Assembly (NCBI RefSeq): GCF_029894335.1
Contig: NZ_JARXZC010000020.1
Location: forward strand, 62,001 to 126,000
Reading direction: 5' to 3'
DNA length: 64,000 bases
Origin: Kitasatospora sp. MAP5-34
Lineage (GTDB): Bacteria > Actinomycetota > Actinomycetes > Streptomycetales > Streptomycetaceae
Shown: in pieces, positions 1 through 7,877 of the stretch
How positions within the stretch are numbered: the stretch's first letter is position 1
Layout: the number at the start of each line of letters is the position of its first letter
Notes under the pieces: model-generated
Databases searched by the model: none
What the model saw: the letters and a program-made list of their open reading frames with translations, nothing else
What the model was told of the DNA's origin: nothing
Program-made: the position numbers and the translations under genes

Positions 1-416
1 TCCGCCGAGAGCTGCCGGGCGACCTCGTGGGCGAGCGCGGGCTCGACGCCGCGCGACACGTACAGCTGCGCCAGCTCGGCCAGCTCACCGTGCGGGTTGC
101 GGCTCAGCTCCAGGCGCTCGGCCTCGATCTCCGCCTCGACCAGCTCGCGCTGCGAGGCGACCGAGGTGTACTCCCCCGCCGCCATCGAGCAGGCACCGGC
201 GGCCAGCCCGGCCAGGCCGGTCAGGATCACCGCGCTGTTGCCGACGTTGCCACCGACCACGCCCGTCATCAGCGCGAAGTTGGACACCAGGCCGTCCATC
301 GCACCGAAGACGGCGGGGCGCAGCCAGCCGCCGTTCACGTCCCGGTGGTGGCCCTCCACGGGTATCCGGGGCTTGGGCTGCTCGTCGGCAACGGGCTCGG
401 CAATGGTTGTGCTCAC
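1..416 (-). CDS. VIT1/CCC1-family membrane protein (partial, 3' end outside window)
   Basis: The N-terminal 138 codons are visible and the frame leaves the left edge open. The residues around FGAMDGLVSNFALMTGVVGG, then AAGACSMAAGEYTSVASQRE, are the hallmark first two helices of the VIT1/CCC1 family, which moves iron or manganese across membranes. The stretch after the second helix (ELVEAEIEAERLEL) is the usual acidic cytosolic helix that binds metal. The GTG start is preceded by GGAGG about ten bases upstream. An earlier in-frame start is not needed. It lies downstream of lgt on the same strand but is separated from it by a hairpin, so it is probably transcribed independently. Confidence 0.85.
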   Translation of the reverse strand, partial: MSTTIAEPVADEQPKPRIPVEGHHRDVNGGWLRPAVFGAMDGLVSNFALMTGVVGGNVGNSAVILTGLAGLAAGACSMAAGEYTSVASQRELVEAEIEAERLELSRNPHGELAELAQLYVSRGVEPALAHEVARQLSA

Positions 417-567
417 GGTGTTACAGCCTCCGAATAGATGTCCCCCCGGCGGTGGGCCGGCCCGGCCCGGGCCGTGCTGGTGGCCGCCCGCAGGGCTCTC
501 ACTCTGTTGAACGTAGTCGGATGGACTGGCACATTCCAGCAAAGTAAGGCTGTCCGAACAGCGCGAA

Positions 568-597
568 GGCCGCCGCCAGACAAGCTGGCAGGCGGCC
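568..597 (-). terminator. Hairpin between lgt and the VIT-family gene
   Basis: GGCCGCC-GCCAG pairs with CTGGC-A-GGCGGCC around a five-base loop, giving a 12-bp stem with a single bulge just past the lgt stop. There is no T-run, as is common for terminators in high-GC actinomycetes. Confidence 0.6.
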
Positions 598-618
598 CGG
601 ACGCGGCGCGGAGGCAGG

Positions 619-1530
619 TCAGGAGTGGTTCTTCAGGTCCTTGTCCAAGTCCTTCTCCAGGGCCTGGTCATTCTCGTCGGACTGGGTCAACTCGGGCTCG
701 TGGGCGGCCGGATCGATCGAGTCGGGGGCCTCCCGTCCGGGGCGCTTGCGGCCCACGATCAGCAGGTAGGCCATCGCGCCGGCGAAGACCACGATCGAGG
801 TCCAGTCGTTGAGCCGCAGGCCCAGGATGTGATGCGCCTCGTCGATCCGCAGGTACTCGATCCAGGCCCGGCCCACGGTGTACGCGGCGACGTACAGCGC
901 GAAGGCGCGGCCGTGGCCGAGGGTGAACCGGCGGTCGGCCCAGAGCACCAGCAGCGCCACGCCGACGCACCAGAGCGACTCGTAGAGAAAGGTCGGCTGG
1001 AAGATGCCGTCGGTGATCGTGCCGTCGGGGTTGACCTTGTGGATGTGCAGACCCCAGGGCAGCGTGGTCGCCTTGCCGTAGAGCTCCTGGTTGAACCAGT
1101 TGCCCCAGCGGCCGCAGGCCTGCGCCAGCGCGATGCCCGGCGCGATGGCGTCGGCGTACGCGGGCAGCGGGACCCCTCGGCGGCGGCAGCCGATCCAGGC
1201 ACCGACCGCGCCGAGCGCGATGGCACCCCAGATGCCGAGGCCGCCCTCCCAGATCTTGAAGGCGTTCCACGGGTCCTTGCCGGGCCCGAAGTACAGCTGG
1301 TTGTCGGTGATCACGTGGTAGAGGCGGCCGCCGACCAGGCCGAACGGCACCGCCCAGACGGCGATGTCACCGACCGTGTGCTTGGCACCGCCCCGGGCGA
1401 CCCAGCGCTTGCTGCCGAGCCAGACGGCCACGACGACACCGATGATGATGCAGAAGGCGTACGCGCGCAGCGGGACTGGCCCCAGATGGAGGACGCCTCG
1501 CGACGGGCTCGGAATGTAAGCGATATTCAT
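619..1530 (-). CDS. lgt: Prolipoprotein diacylglyceryl transferase
   Basis: Lgt transfers diacylglycerol from phosphatidylglycerol to the lipobox cysteine of prolipoproteins at the outer face of the cytoplasmic membrane. The 303-residue protein has about seven hydrophobic segments, the early GGRLYHV motif and the family signature GRWGNWFNQELYGKATTLPW. The ATG encoding MNIAYIPSPS is the usual actinomycete start. The upstream GTG would add 14 polar residues and is not preferred. The C-terminal 40 residues are charged and variable, as in other streptomycetes. It is the last gene of a minus-strand run that begins near trp, in a neighbourhood typical of Streptomyces. Confidence 0.95.
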   Translation of the reverse strand: MNIAYIPSPSRGVLHLGPVPLRAYAFCIIIGVVVAVWLGSKRWVARGGAKHTVGDIAVWAVPFGLVGGRLYHVITDNQLYFGPGKDPWNAFKIWEGGLGIWGAIALGAVGAWIGCRRRGVPLPAYADAIAPGIALAQACGRWGNWFNQELYGKATTLPWGLHIHKVNPDGTITDGIFQPTFLYESLWCVGVALLVLWADRRFTLGHGRAFALYVAAYTVGRAWIEYLRIDEAHHILGLRLNDWTSIVVFAGAMAYLLIVGRKRPGREAPDSIDPAAHEPELTQSDENDQALEKDLDKDLKNHS

Positions 1531-1658
1531 GGCAAGGTCGACGCTACCGTGCGCGCGCCGCTGATCTGGCACCGGCGCCGGTCACAGCTTGCGAACAGAC
1601 GGCCCGCCGCACCCCGGAGCGGGGTACGGCGGGCCGTCGTCGTCCGGGGTGCGGCGCC

Positions 1659-2549
1659 TCAGGGGGACGGCGTGGCGCTCGGCTGCGCTGTGCTGCTCGG
1701 TGCGGTGCTGCCGCTCGGTGCGGCGGTGCTGCTCGGGGCCGGGCTGGCGGACGCGGCTCCCGTGGTGCCCAGGGGCTTGCCCTGGTTGGCCGCGTCGATC
1801 CACTTGACCAGGTTGTCCGGGCTGATCTCCTCGTCGCCCTTCTTCGGGTAGATCGGGGTGCCGTTCAGCAGGATGGTCGGGGTGGACTTGTAGCTGGACT
1901 TGTCGAAGTCCTGCTGCACCGCCGACACCCAGCCGCTGTACTTGTTGCTGTTGACGCAGCTCTCGAAGACCGGGGTGTCCAGGCCCGGGACCTGCTTGGC
2001 CAGGCTGATCAGCGTGGCGTTGCTGCCGAAGGCGTCCGAGGTCTCGTCGGGCTGGTTCTTGTAGAGCACGTCGTGGTAGTCGCGGAACTTGCCCGCGTCC
2101 TGGGCGCAGGCCAGCGCGTTGGCGCCGAGCTTGGAGCCCTTGCCGCCGAGCGAGCGGTCGATGAACGAGACCAGGTGGTAGTTGTTGTACACCTTGCCCT
2201 GGTCCTGCAACTGGTCGACGGTGGCCGAGAACTGACGCTCGAACGCACCGCAGGCCGGGCAGCGCGGGTCCTCGTAGACGGTGAGCACGGACGGCGCGTT
2301 GGCGGGGCCGTCCGGGATCACCAGGTTCTTCGGGCCGATCGCGCCGACGGGTGCGGAGACCGGGGTCTCCGGCTTGGAACGCTGGTTCTGCACCACCACG
2401 CCGACCACCGCCGCGATGGCGACGACCGCCAGCACGACGCCGCTGACCACCAGTTTCCTGTTGCGCCTGCTACGGGCCTCCTCGGCCGCCCGCTCCTCCT
2501 GCATCCGCTCGCGGGCGGTGCGCTTGCCTTCTCGGTTCTTCTCACTCAT
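1659..2549 (-). CDS. Membrane-anchored DsbA-family thioredoxin-fold protein
   Basis: 296 residues. There is a charged cytosolic N-terminus, one membrane segment at about residues 33-52, then an extracytoplasmic thioredoxin fold with the redox motif C-P-A-C (in DPRCPACGAF), followed by the helical insert and a cis-Pro strand (STPTILLNG) of the DsbA type. The last 40 residues are a low-complexity Ser/Ala/Thr/Pro tail. It probably oxidises or isomerises disulfides in exported proteins. The MauE-like gene just upstream on the same strand may supply or recycle electrons. That pairing is an inference from MauE's known link with disulfide formation. Confidence 0.85.
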   Translation of the reverse strand: MSEKNREGKRTARERMQEERAAEEARSRRNRKLVVSGVVLAVVAIAAVVGVVVQNQRSKPETPVSAPVGAIGPKNLVIPDGPANAPSVLTVYEDPRCPACGAFERQFSATVDQLQDQGKVYNNYHLVSFIDRSLGGKGSKLGANALACAQDAGKFRDYHDVLYKNQPDETSDAFGSNATLISLAKQVPGLDTPVFESCVNSNKYSGWVSAVQQDFDKSSYKSTPTILLNGTPIYPKKGDEEISPDNLVKWIDAANQGKPLGTTGAASASPAPSSTAAPSGSTAPSSTAQPSATPSP

Positions 2550-2643
2550 TGCTCGGTACGTCCAAGGTGGGGGCCGATGGATTTCTGTTGCGGTGGGGCG
2601 GGAGTGCGGCGGGCACGCGGCGAGGGTGCCGCCACCTGGGTCG

Positions 2644-3159
2644 CTACATGGCGAGCCAGGCGTCGACCGAGAGCTTCGTCCGGGGCCGGAACGCCAGCCA
2701 GGCCGCCATCAGCAGGAAGCCGGTGTCGCGCAGGATCTCCTGCAGGTACTCGGTCTGGGAGGCGGCGACCGCCCCGCCGCCACCGAAGCAGCCGCAGTCG
2801 ATCGAGATGCCGCGCGCCCAGGCGGAGCTGATCCCGCCGATGAAGGTGAGCAGCAGCAGGCCGGAGATGACGGCGACGGCCCGCACCCCCAGCCCGACCG
2901 CCAGCAGCAGGGCCAGCGCGAGTTCCAGGAACGGCAACGCGTACCCGACCGGCTTCACCAGCGATTCGGGGAGGATCTCGTAGGCCCGGACGGCCTGTGC
3001 GGCCGCAGCGGGGTCGGAGACCTTCGCCAACCCCGCCCAGGCCCAGACCACCGCGAGGCCGAGCCGGACGGCCAGGCCGAACCACTCCCCCGCCGGCCCG
3101 TCCACCGCACGGCGCAGCGAGAAGCCGCCGCGCGGCTCCGACATCTGCCCACCGGCCAT
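2644..3159 (-). CDS. MauE/DoxX-like membrane protein
   Basis: 171 residues with four hydrophobic segments. The segment beginning LAVRLGLAVVWAWAGLAKVS and the downstream loop DCGCFGGG match MauE-like proteins, which support maturation or disulfide formation of exported proteins. The ATG at the annotated position has GAGGGGG eight bases upstream, which decides against the internal ATG five codons later. The gene sits 94 bases upstream of the DsbA-like gene and likely forms a redox pair with it. Substrate unknown. Confidence 0.8.
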   Translation of the reverse strand: MAGGQMSEPRGGFSLRRAVDGPAGEWFGLAVRLGLAVVWAWAGLAKVSDPAAAAQAVRAYEILPESLVKPVGYALPFLELALALLLAVGLGVRAVAVISGLLLLTFIGGISSAWARGISIDCGCFGGGGAVAASQTEYLQEILRDTGFLLMAAWLAFRPRTKLSVDAWLAM

Positions 3160-3318
3160 CTGGATACCCCCTCGGAGTCACGTCCTGGCGTGGCCGCACG
3201 CACGCCACCTGATGAACCGTAGGGGATGAGGGGCAGTTCCTCCACATTCGCGCGTTAAGCCTAATGAGTGACGGATCTGAGTGTATGTCCGATTATTTCC
3301 AGCATCGGCCGACCGCCC

Positions 3319-3576
3319 TCAACGGTCCCCCGGGAGGCAGTGGCGTCTCACCCGCACGGTGGTCAACTCCGGCCTGCCGTCACTCTGCGACCGGCCGGCC
3401 CGCTCCGCCGTGGCCAGCCGGGCCACCTCACCGCACACGTACGCCTCCCGCTCGGCGCGCTCCGCACCCCGCCTGGCCAGCGCGTGTCCGACCGCGGCCT
3501 CCGCGCCGACCGCTGCGGTCAGCGCCAGGACGGCGGCAGCGGCCCGCAGGACGACTGCCCGCTGGAGGACCGGCAC
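3319..3576 (-). CDS. Small single-pass membrane protein, unknown function
   Basis: 85 residues from a GTG start with an excellent AAGGAG six bases upstream. A longer ATG-started frame exists but lacks such a site. The N-terminal half is an Ala/Leu/Val-rich helix (AAAAVLALTAAVGAEAAVG) and the rest is polar and Arg-rich with one Cys. It lies between trpA and the MauE-like gene on the same strand. I do not recognise a family. The case for a real gene rests on the ribosome binding site, the membrane helix and the codon bias. Confidence 0.55.
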   Translation of the reverse strand: MPVLQRAVVLRAAAAVLALTAAVGAEAAVGHALARRGAERAEREAYVCGEVARLATAERAGRSQSDGRPELTTVRVRRHCLPGDR

Positions 3577-3760
3577 CGGCAGCTCCTTCGATAGGTCTCG
3601 GCGGTCGCTCGACCGCCCGGCATTGGTTGAACAGTGCACGAACCACGCGAGGCGGAGAGCACCTCAACTCGTCCCTCCACTCAACGCCGGTCAATCCCCA
3701 CTGATGCGTGGCGGCCTCACTGTTCACTCGTACGGGGCCACCGACTTGCCAACACGCCTG

Positions 3761-3888
3761 GGAAACCACAAGGGGCGCGGGGAACTGCGCGAAGCGGAGG
3801 GCACCGGCCGGTGCCTTCCGATCTCGCGCAGTTCTCCCCCAGCCTTCGGCCGGGAGGTACCCCCACACGCCCCTGTTGTGACTGGTTG
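3761..3888. repeat. Streptomyces-type interspersed inverted repeat downstream of trpA
   Basis: Nested inverted repeats. An outer arm AACCACAAGGGGCG pairs with a diverged CGCCCCTGTTGTGACTGGTT. An inner arm GGGGAACTGCGCGA (3779-3792) pairs with TCGCGCAGTTCTCCCC (3824-3839). The core is the 16-bp perfect palindrome GGCACCGGCCGGTGCC (3800-3815). This is the sequence family scattered through Streptomyces intergenic regions. It fills the 319-base gap after trpA and could act as its terminator. Related fragments lie at 26037-26127 and 34450-34483. Confidence 0.7.
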
Positions 3889-3895
3889 CCCCCGG

Positions 3896-4708
3896 CTACC
3901 TGCGGCGGACGCCCTCCGCGAGTTCGCCGGCCAGTGCGCGGACGGCGGTCAGGGCGGCGGCCTCGTCACCGTCGGCGTCCAGGATCCGCTGGACGAACGC
4001 GGAGCCGACGATCACGCCGTCCGCGAAGCCCGCCACCCGGGCCGCCTGGTCGGCGGTGGAGACGCCGAGGCCGACACAGACCGGCAGGTCGGTGGTGGCC
4101 CGGGTACGGGCGACCAGGTCCTCGGCGAGGTTGCCGACGGCCGCCCGGGTGCCCGTCACGCCCATCACGGCGGCCGCGTACACGAAACCGCTGCCGGCGG
4201 CCGTGACCTCGGCCAGACGCGGGTCCTTGCTGCTGGGGGCGACCACGAAGACGGTGTCCAGGCCGTGCTCCCCGGCGGCCTTGCGCCACTCCTCGGACTC
4301 CTCGACCGGGAGGTCGGGCAGGATGCAGCCCGCTCCCCCGGCGGCGGCCAGGTCGGCGGCGAAGCGGGCGACGCCGTACCGGTCCACCGGGTTCCAGTAC
4401 GTCATGACCAGCACCGGCGCGTCGGTGCCCGCCGCCACCTCGGCGACGGTGCGCAGCACGTCCTTGATCCGGACGCCGCCGCGCAGCGCGATGTCGTCGG
4501 CGGTCTGGATGGTCGGACCGTCCAGCACCGGGTCGGAGTGCGGGAGGCCGACCTCGACGATGTCGCAGCCGCCCTCGATCAGGGCCCGGGCCGCCTTGAT
4601 GCCGCCCTCGATCGTCGGGAACCCGGCCGGGAGGTAGCCGATCAGGGCCGCGCGGTTCTCGGCCTTGGCGGCGGCGAGGGTCTGGCTGAGCTTCGAGCCC
4701 ATGGTCAC
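3896..4708 (-). CDS. trpA: Tryptophan synthase alpha chain
   Basis: Cleaves indole-3-glycerol phosphate to indole and glyceraldehyde 3-phosphate. The 270-residue TIM barrel shows the catalytic Glu and Asp loop in IVEVGLPHSDPVLDGP and the phosphate-binding glycine loops near the C-terminus (VCVGLGVSTADQAARV). The GTG start overlaps the trpB stop as GTGA, so translation is probably coupled and gives equal amounts of both subunits. A second in-frame ATG two codons later is possible. It is the last gene of the trpC-M-B-A group. Confidence 0.95.
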   Translation of the reverse strand: MTMGSKLSQTLAAAKAENRAALIGYLPAGFPTIEGGIKAARALIEGGCDIVEVGLPHSDPVLDGPTIQTADDIALRGGVRIKDVLRTVAEVAAGTDAPVLVMTYWNPVDRYGVARFAADLAAAGGAGCILPDLPVEESEEWRKAAGEHGLDTVFVVAPSSKDPRLAEVTAAGSGFVYAAAVMGVTGTRAAVGNLAEDLVARTRATTDLPVCVGLGVSTADQAARVAGFADGVIVGSAFVQRILDADGDEAAALTAVRALAGELAEGVRRR

Positions 4709-5934
4709 TTGCCCTCGCTGTCGTAGAGGCCGAAGTACTCGGCGGCGGTGTGCATGTCCTTGTCGCCACGACCGGAGAGCGAGACCAGGATGGTCGCCTC
4801 CGGGCCCAGCTCGCGGCCCAGCACCAGGGCGCCGGCCAGCGCGTGCGCGCTCTCGATGGCCGGGATGATGCCCTCGGTGCGCGACAGCAGCCGCAGCGCC
4901 TGCATCGCCTGGTCGTCGGTGACCGGGCGGTACTCGGCGCGGCCGGTGTCCTTGAGCCAGGCGTGCTCGGGGCCGACGCCGGGGTAGTCCAGGCCGGCCG
5001 AGATCGAGTGCGACTCGATGGTCTGGCCGTCCTCGTCCTGCAGCACGTACGTCCGGGAGCCGTGCAGCACGCCCGGGTCGCCCTTGGTGAGGGTGGCGGC
5101 GTGCCTCGGGGTCTCCGCGCCCTCGCCGGCCGCCTCGCAGCCGATCAGGCGGACGCCCGCGTCCGGGATGAACTCGTGGAAGATGCCCATCGCGTTGGAA
5201 CCACCACCGACACAGGCGACCACGGCGTCCGGCAGCCTGCCGGTGCGCTCGAGGACCTGTTCGCGGGCCTCGATGCCGATGACGCGGTGGAAGTCGCGGA
5301 CCATCATCGGGAAGGGGTGCGGGCCCGCCACCGTGCCGAACAGGTAGTGGGTCGAGTCGACGTTGGCGACCCAGTCCCGGAACGCCTCGTTGATGGCGTC
5401 CTTGAGCGTGCGGCTGCCGGACTTCACGGCGATGACCTCCGCGCCGAGCATCCGCATCCGGGCCACGTTGAGCGCCTGGCGCTCGGTGTCGACCTCGCCC
5501 ATGTAGATGGTGCAGTCGAAGCCGAAGAGCGCGCAGGCGGTCGCGGTGGCGACCCCGTGCTGTCCGGCGCCGGTCTCGGCGATGATCCGGGTCTTGCCCA
5601 TCCGGCGGGTCAGCAGCGCCTGGCCGAGCACATTGTTGATCTTGTGCGAGCCGGTGTGGTTCAGGTCCTCGCGCTTGAGCAGGATGCGCGCACCACCCGC
5701 CTCGGCGGAGAACCGGTGCACATCGGTGAGCGGGCTCGGGCGCCCGGTGTAGTCCTTGAGCAGGGCGTCCAACTCGGCGGCGAACGCCGGATCGGCCTTG
5801 GCCTTCTCGTACTCCTCGGCGACCTGCTCGACGGCGGCGACCAGCGCCTCCGGAATGAAGCGGCCGCCGTACGCGCCGAAGTAGCCCCGGGCGTCGGGGA
5901 CTTGGGTGCCCGGCTGGTAATCGTTCTCGGACAT
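4705..5934 (-). CDS. trpB: Tryptophan synthase beta chain
   Basis: The PLP enzyme that joins indole and serine. 409 residues. The Schiff-base lysine lies in LNHTGSHKINNVLGQ, the phosphate-binding GGGSNA loop in VACVGGGSNAMGIF, and the C-terminal SGRGDKD motif is present. The ATG encoding MSENDYQPG has AAGGA eight bases upstream. A longer in-frame extension only reads across trpM in another frame and is rejected. The end overlaps the trpA start by four bases. Confidence 0.96.
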   Translation of the reverse strand: MSENDYQPGTQVPDARGYFGAYGGRFIPEALVAAVEQVAEEYEKAKADPAFAAELDALLKDYTGRPSPLTDVHRFSAEAGGARILLKREDLNHTGSHKINNVLGQALLTRRMGKTRIIAETGAGQHGVATATACALFGFDCTIYMGEVDTERQALNVARMRMLGAEVIAVKSGSRTLKDAINEAFRDWVANVDSTHYLFGTVAGPHPFPMMVRDFHRVIGIEAREQVLERTGRLPDAVVACVGGGSNAMGIFHEFIPDAGVRLIGCEAAGEGAETPRHAATLTKGDPGVLHGSRTYVLQDEDGQTIESHSISAGLDYPGVGPEHAWLKDTGRAEYRPVTDDQAMQALRLLSRTEGIIPAIESAHALAGALVLGRELGPEATILVSLSGRGDKDMHTAAEYFGLYDSEGK

Positions 5935-5987
5935 GGCAGAAGTCCTTGGGTGTGATCGAGCAGCGACAGTGACTCGGAACGGCCTTC

Positions 5988-6137
5988 TCAGCCGTGAGTC
6001 CCGCGCCATCGGCTGCCCGGCACCTGGCCAGGCTCGCAGCCGATCACGTACCGCACCCGCCGCCCCAGCACCCGACGCGCGGGCGCGCGGCAGCCGCGCG
6101 GGCGGCAACCGGGAGCGAGACGGGTGGACAGTGACAT
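5988..6137 (-). CDS. trpM: Small tryptophan-region protein TrpM
   Basis: A 49-codon gene between trpC and trpB. The product begins MSLSTRLAPG and contains the Arg-rich CRPRGCRAPARRVLGRRVRY, then VIGCEPGQVPG. This is the pattern of the short TrpM/TrpX protein at the same position in Streptomyces trp operons; S. coelicolor TrpM is reported to affect tryptophan biosynthesis and development. The ATG lies nine bases past the trpC stop, suggesting coupled translation. Two cysteines and about 13 arginines in 49 residues hint at nucleic-acid or protein binding. The molecular role is unproven. Confidence 0.8.
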   Translation of the reverse strand: MSLSTRLAPGCRPRGCRAPARRVLGRRVRYVIGCEPGQVPGSRWRGTHG

Positions 6138-6146
6138 GGCTGTTGC

Positions 6147-6956
6147 TCAGCCCCGCCCGTGACGCAGCGCGGGGTGGGCACCGGCGGCGACCAGGTCCGC
6201 GACGGCGGCCTTCGGGTCCTTGCCGGTCACCAGCGACTCGCCGACCAGGACCGCGTCGGCGCCGAGGTTGGCGTACGCGATCAGGTCGTGCGGGCCGCGC
6301 ACACCGGACTCGGCGACCTTGACGACGTGCGCCGGGATGGCGTCGACCACGTTGCCGAAGGTGTTGCGGTCCACCTCGAGGGTCTTGAGGTTACGGGCGT
6401 TGACGCCGATGATCCGCGCTCCGGCGTCGACCGCGCGGGCGATCTCCTCCTCGTCGTGGACCTCGACCAGCGGGGTGAGCCCGATGGACTCGGCCCGCTC
6501 GATCAGCGAGACCAGGGCCGGCTGGTCGAGCGCCGCGACGATCAGCAGCGCGAGGTCGGCGCCGTGGGCGCGGGCCTCCCACAGCTGGTACGCGGTGACG
6601 ATGAAGTCCTTGCGCAGCAGCGGGGTGTCCACTGCGGCGCGGACGGCGTCGAGGTCGGCGAGCGAGCCGCCGAAGCGGCGCTGCTCGGTCAGCACGCTGA
6701 TCGCGGCCGCGCCACCGGCGGCGTAGTCCGCCGCGAGGGCGGCCGGGTCGGCGATCGCCGCGAGCGCGCCCTTCGAAGGGCTGGAGCGCTTGACCTCGCA
6801 GATCACCCGGACACTGTCACCGCGCAGCGCGGCGACACCGTCCTTGGCCTCGGGTGCCTTGGCTGCCAGCTCCTTGAGCTCGTCCAGGGTGACCCGGGCC
6901 TGTCGCTCGGCGAGGTCCAGGCGAACCCCGTCGATGATCTCGTCAAGCACGCTCAC
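6147..6956 (-). CDS. trpC: Indole-3-glycerol phosphate synthase
   Basis: Closes the indole ring from CdRP. 269 residues from a GTG (VSVLDEII) with GGGGG eight bases upstream; the ATG six codons earlier lacks a ribosome site. The barrel motifs CEVKRSSPSKG, LLRKDFIV, IIGVNARNLKTLEVD and VAESGVRGPHDL are all present with the catalytic Lys and Glu residues. It heads the trpC-M-B-A transcript, since 289 bases without a gene lie upstream and carry repeats that may be regulatory. Confidence 0.95.
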   Translation of the reverse strand: MSVLDEIIDGVRLDLAERQARVTLDELKELAAKAPEAKDGVAALRGDSVRVICEVKRSSPSKGALAAIADPAALAADYAAGGAAAISVLTEQRRFGGSLADLDAVRAAVDTPLLRKDFIVTAYQLWEARAHGADLALLIVAALDQPALVSLIERAESIGLTPLVEVHDEEEIARAVDAGARIIGVNARNLKTLEVDRNTFGNVVDAIPAHVVKVAESGVRGPHDLIAYANLGADAVLVGESLVTGKDPKAAVADLVAAGAHPALRHGRG

Positions 6957-7080
6957 GCGGGTGCCCCCACTCATTCTGCTAGGCATTCGGCCAGCTGTGC
7001 CGGGGGCGGTGAGTCCTCCGGCCTGGCGGATCCAGTCAAGTCCACAGGTGCGCTCCGCACGGATCGGTGAGGATCCTGTC

Positions 7081-7176
7081 CCGATGCGCTCCCGTCGGCC
7101 CTTCGATGGTATCGGGCACAGGGGGCGCGAAGCGCATCGGACCGGCGCGCGTCTCGGAGAGCGGACCGGCGCGCGT
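7081..7176. repeat. Inverted and direct repeats in the trpC upstream region
   Basis: CCGATGCGCT (7081-7090) and AGCGCATCGG (7131-7140) form a perfect 10-bp inverted repeat across 40 bases. Overlapping its right arm, CGGACCGGCGCGCGT occurs twice (7138-7152 and 7162-7176) at a period of 24. The 289-base gap between trpC and the DUF2752 gene contains no convincing gene, so it probably carries the trpC promoter and control sites. Confidence 0.5.
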
Positions 7177-7245
7177 TCCATTCGTACGCTCCGGTGGCGC
7201 TCGCACGCCGTGGCGGCACTGCCGTACGCCTCCCGCCCGTCGGTT

Positions 7246-7695
7246 CTAAGCCGTCGGCGGAGCCAGACCGGCCCCGGCCGGGAGATTGCGGAAGATCATG
7301 AAGAGCGCGAGCACCAGCACGAGCCCGGCGGTCTGCCTGGCGCTGACGGTGAAGCCCGGCGGCCGGCCCCCCGTCAGCGCGGCCCAGAGCCAGCGCAGCC
7401 AGAGCACCCCCAGCACTCCCGCCAGCACCAGGACCAGCAGGTTGTCGTGACCCGCCGTGGTGAGGTCGCCGTGGGCGAGGGCGTGCACGGCCCGCAGCCC
7501 GCCGCAACCCGGGCACCACCAGCCGGTGGCCCGCAGCACGGGACAGGTCGGGTAGTGGCCCGGAGCGTTCGGGTCCACGGCCGCGACGTACAGCGTGGGT
7601 ACGCCCACCGCCGCCAACGCGGCGAGCGGACGGCTGAGCCGCCGCAGCACCGAGGACGGCGGGGCGGCGGGCTTCGGAGCGGCGGGAACGTTCAC
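7246..7695 (-). CDS. DUF2752 family membrane protein
   Basis: 149 residues with two to three membrane segments. The family motif is WWCPGCGGLRAVHALAHGD: a Cys-Pro-x-Cys-Gly metal- or redox-like knuckle followed by a membrane-associated helix. DUF2752 members are common single genes in the Streptomyces trp region and have no established function. The neighbouring small membrane proteins (HGxxPAAW type and trp-region type) are on the same strand, consistent with a trpE-distal transcript. Confidence 0.85.
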   Translation of the reverse strand: MNVPAAPKPAAPPSSVLRRLSRPLAALAAVGVPTLYVAAVDPNAPGHYPTCPVLRATGWWCPGCGGLRAVHALAHGDLTTAGHDNLLVLVLAGVLGVLWLRWLWAALTGGRPPGFTVSARQTAGLVLVLALFMIFRNLPAGAGLAPPTA

Positions 7696-7804
7696 GCCGC
7701 TGATTCTTCCCTGCCGCTACGCCGGACACCCGTACGCCGAACGGCGGCGTGGCGTGCGATCCGCCCACGGTGTCGTTCTGCGTACGGGTGTCGGGGGCGG
7801 GCCT

Positions 7805-7877
7805 GAAGCTCAGTGACAGGGAAGCTCAGTGCCCGGTCAGGCTCAGGAGCTGGTCCGGCTCAGTGCCCGGTCAGGCT
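7805..7877. repeat. Short tandem repeat at the end of the HGxxPAAW gene
   Basis: The 20-mer GCTCAGTGCCCGGTCAGGCT is present at 7824-7843 and 7858-7877, a period of 34. A third partial copy, GAAGCTCAGTG, starts at 7805. The right-hand copy overlaps the stop codon of the HGxxPAAW gene, so the 3' end of that gene appears to have been duplicated locally. Confidence 0.7.

Noticed and set aside
619..1851. Long plus-strand open frame opposite lgt
   Set aside because: It is the mirror of lgt codons, lacks a ribosome site and any domain, and long antisense frames are usual at this GC content.
6957..7245. Tryptophan leader peptide before trpC
   Set aside because: No short frame with consecutive Trp codons and a ribosome site was found in the gap.
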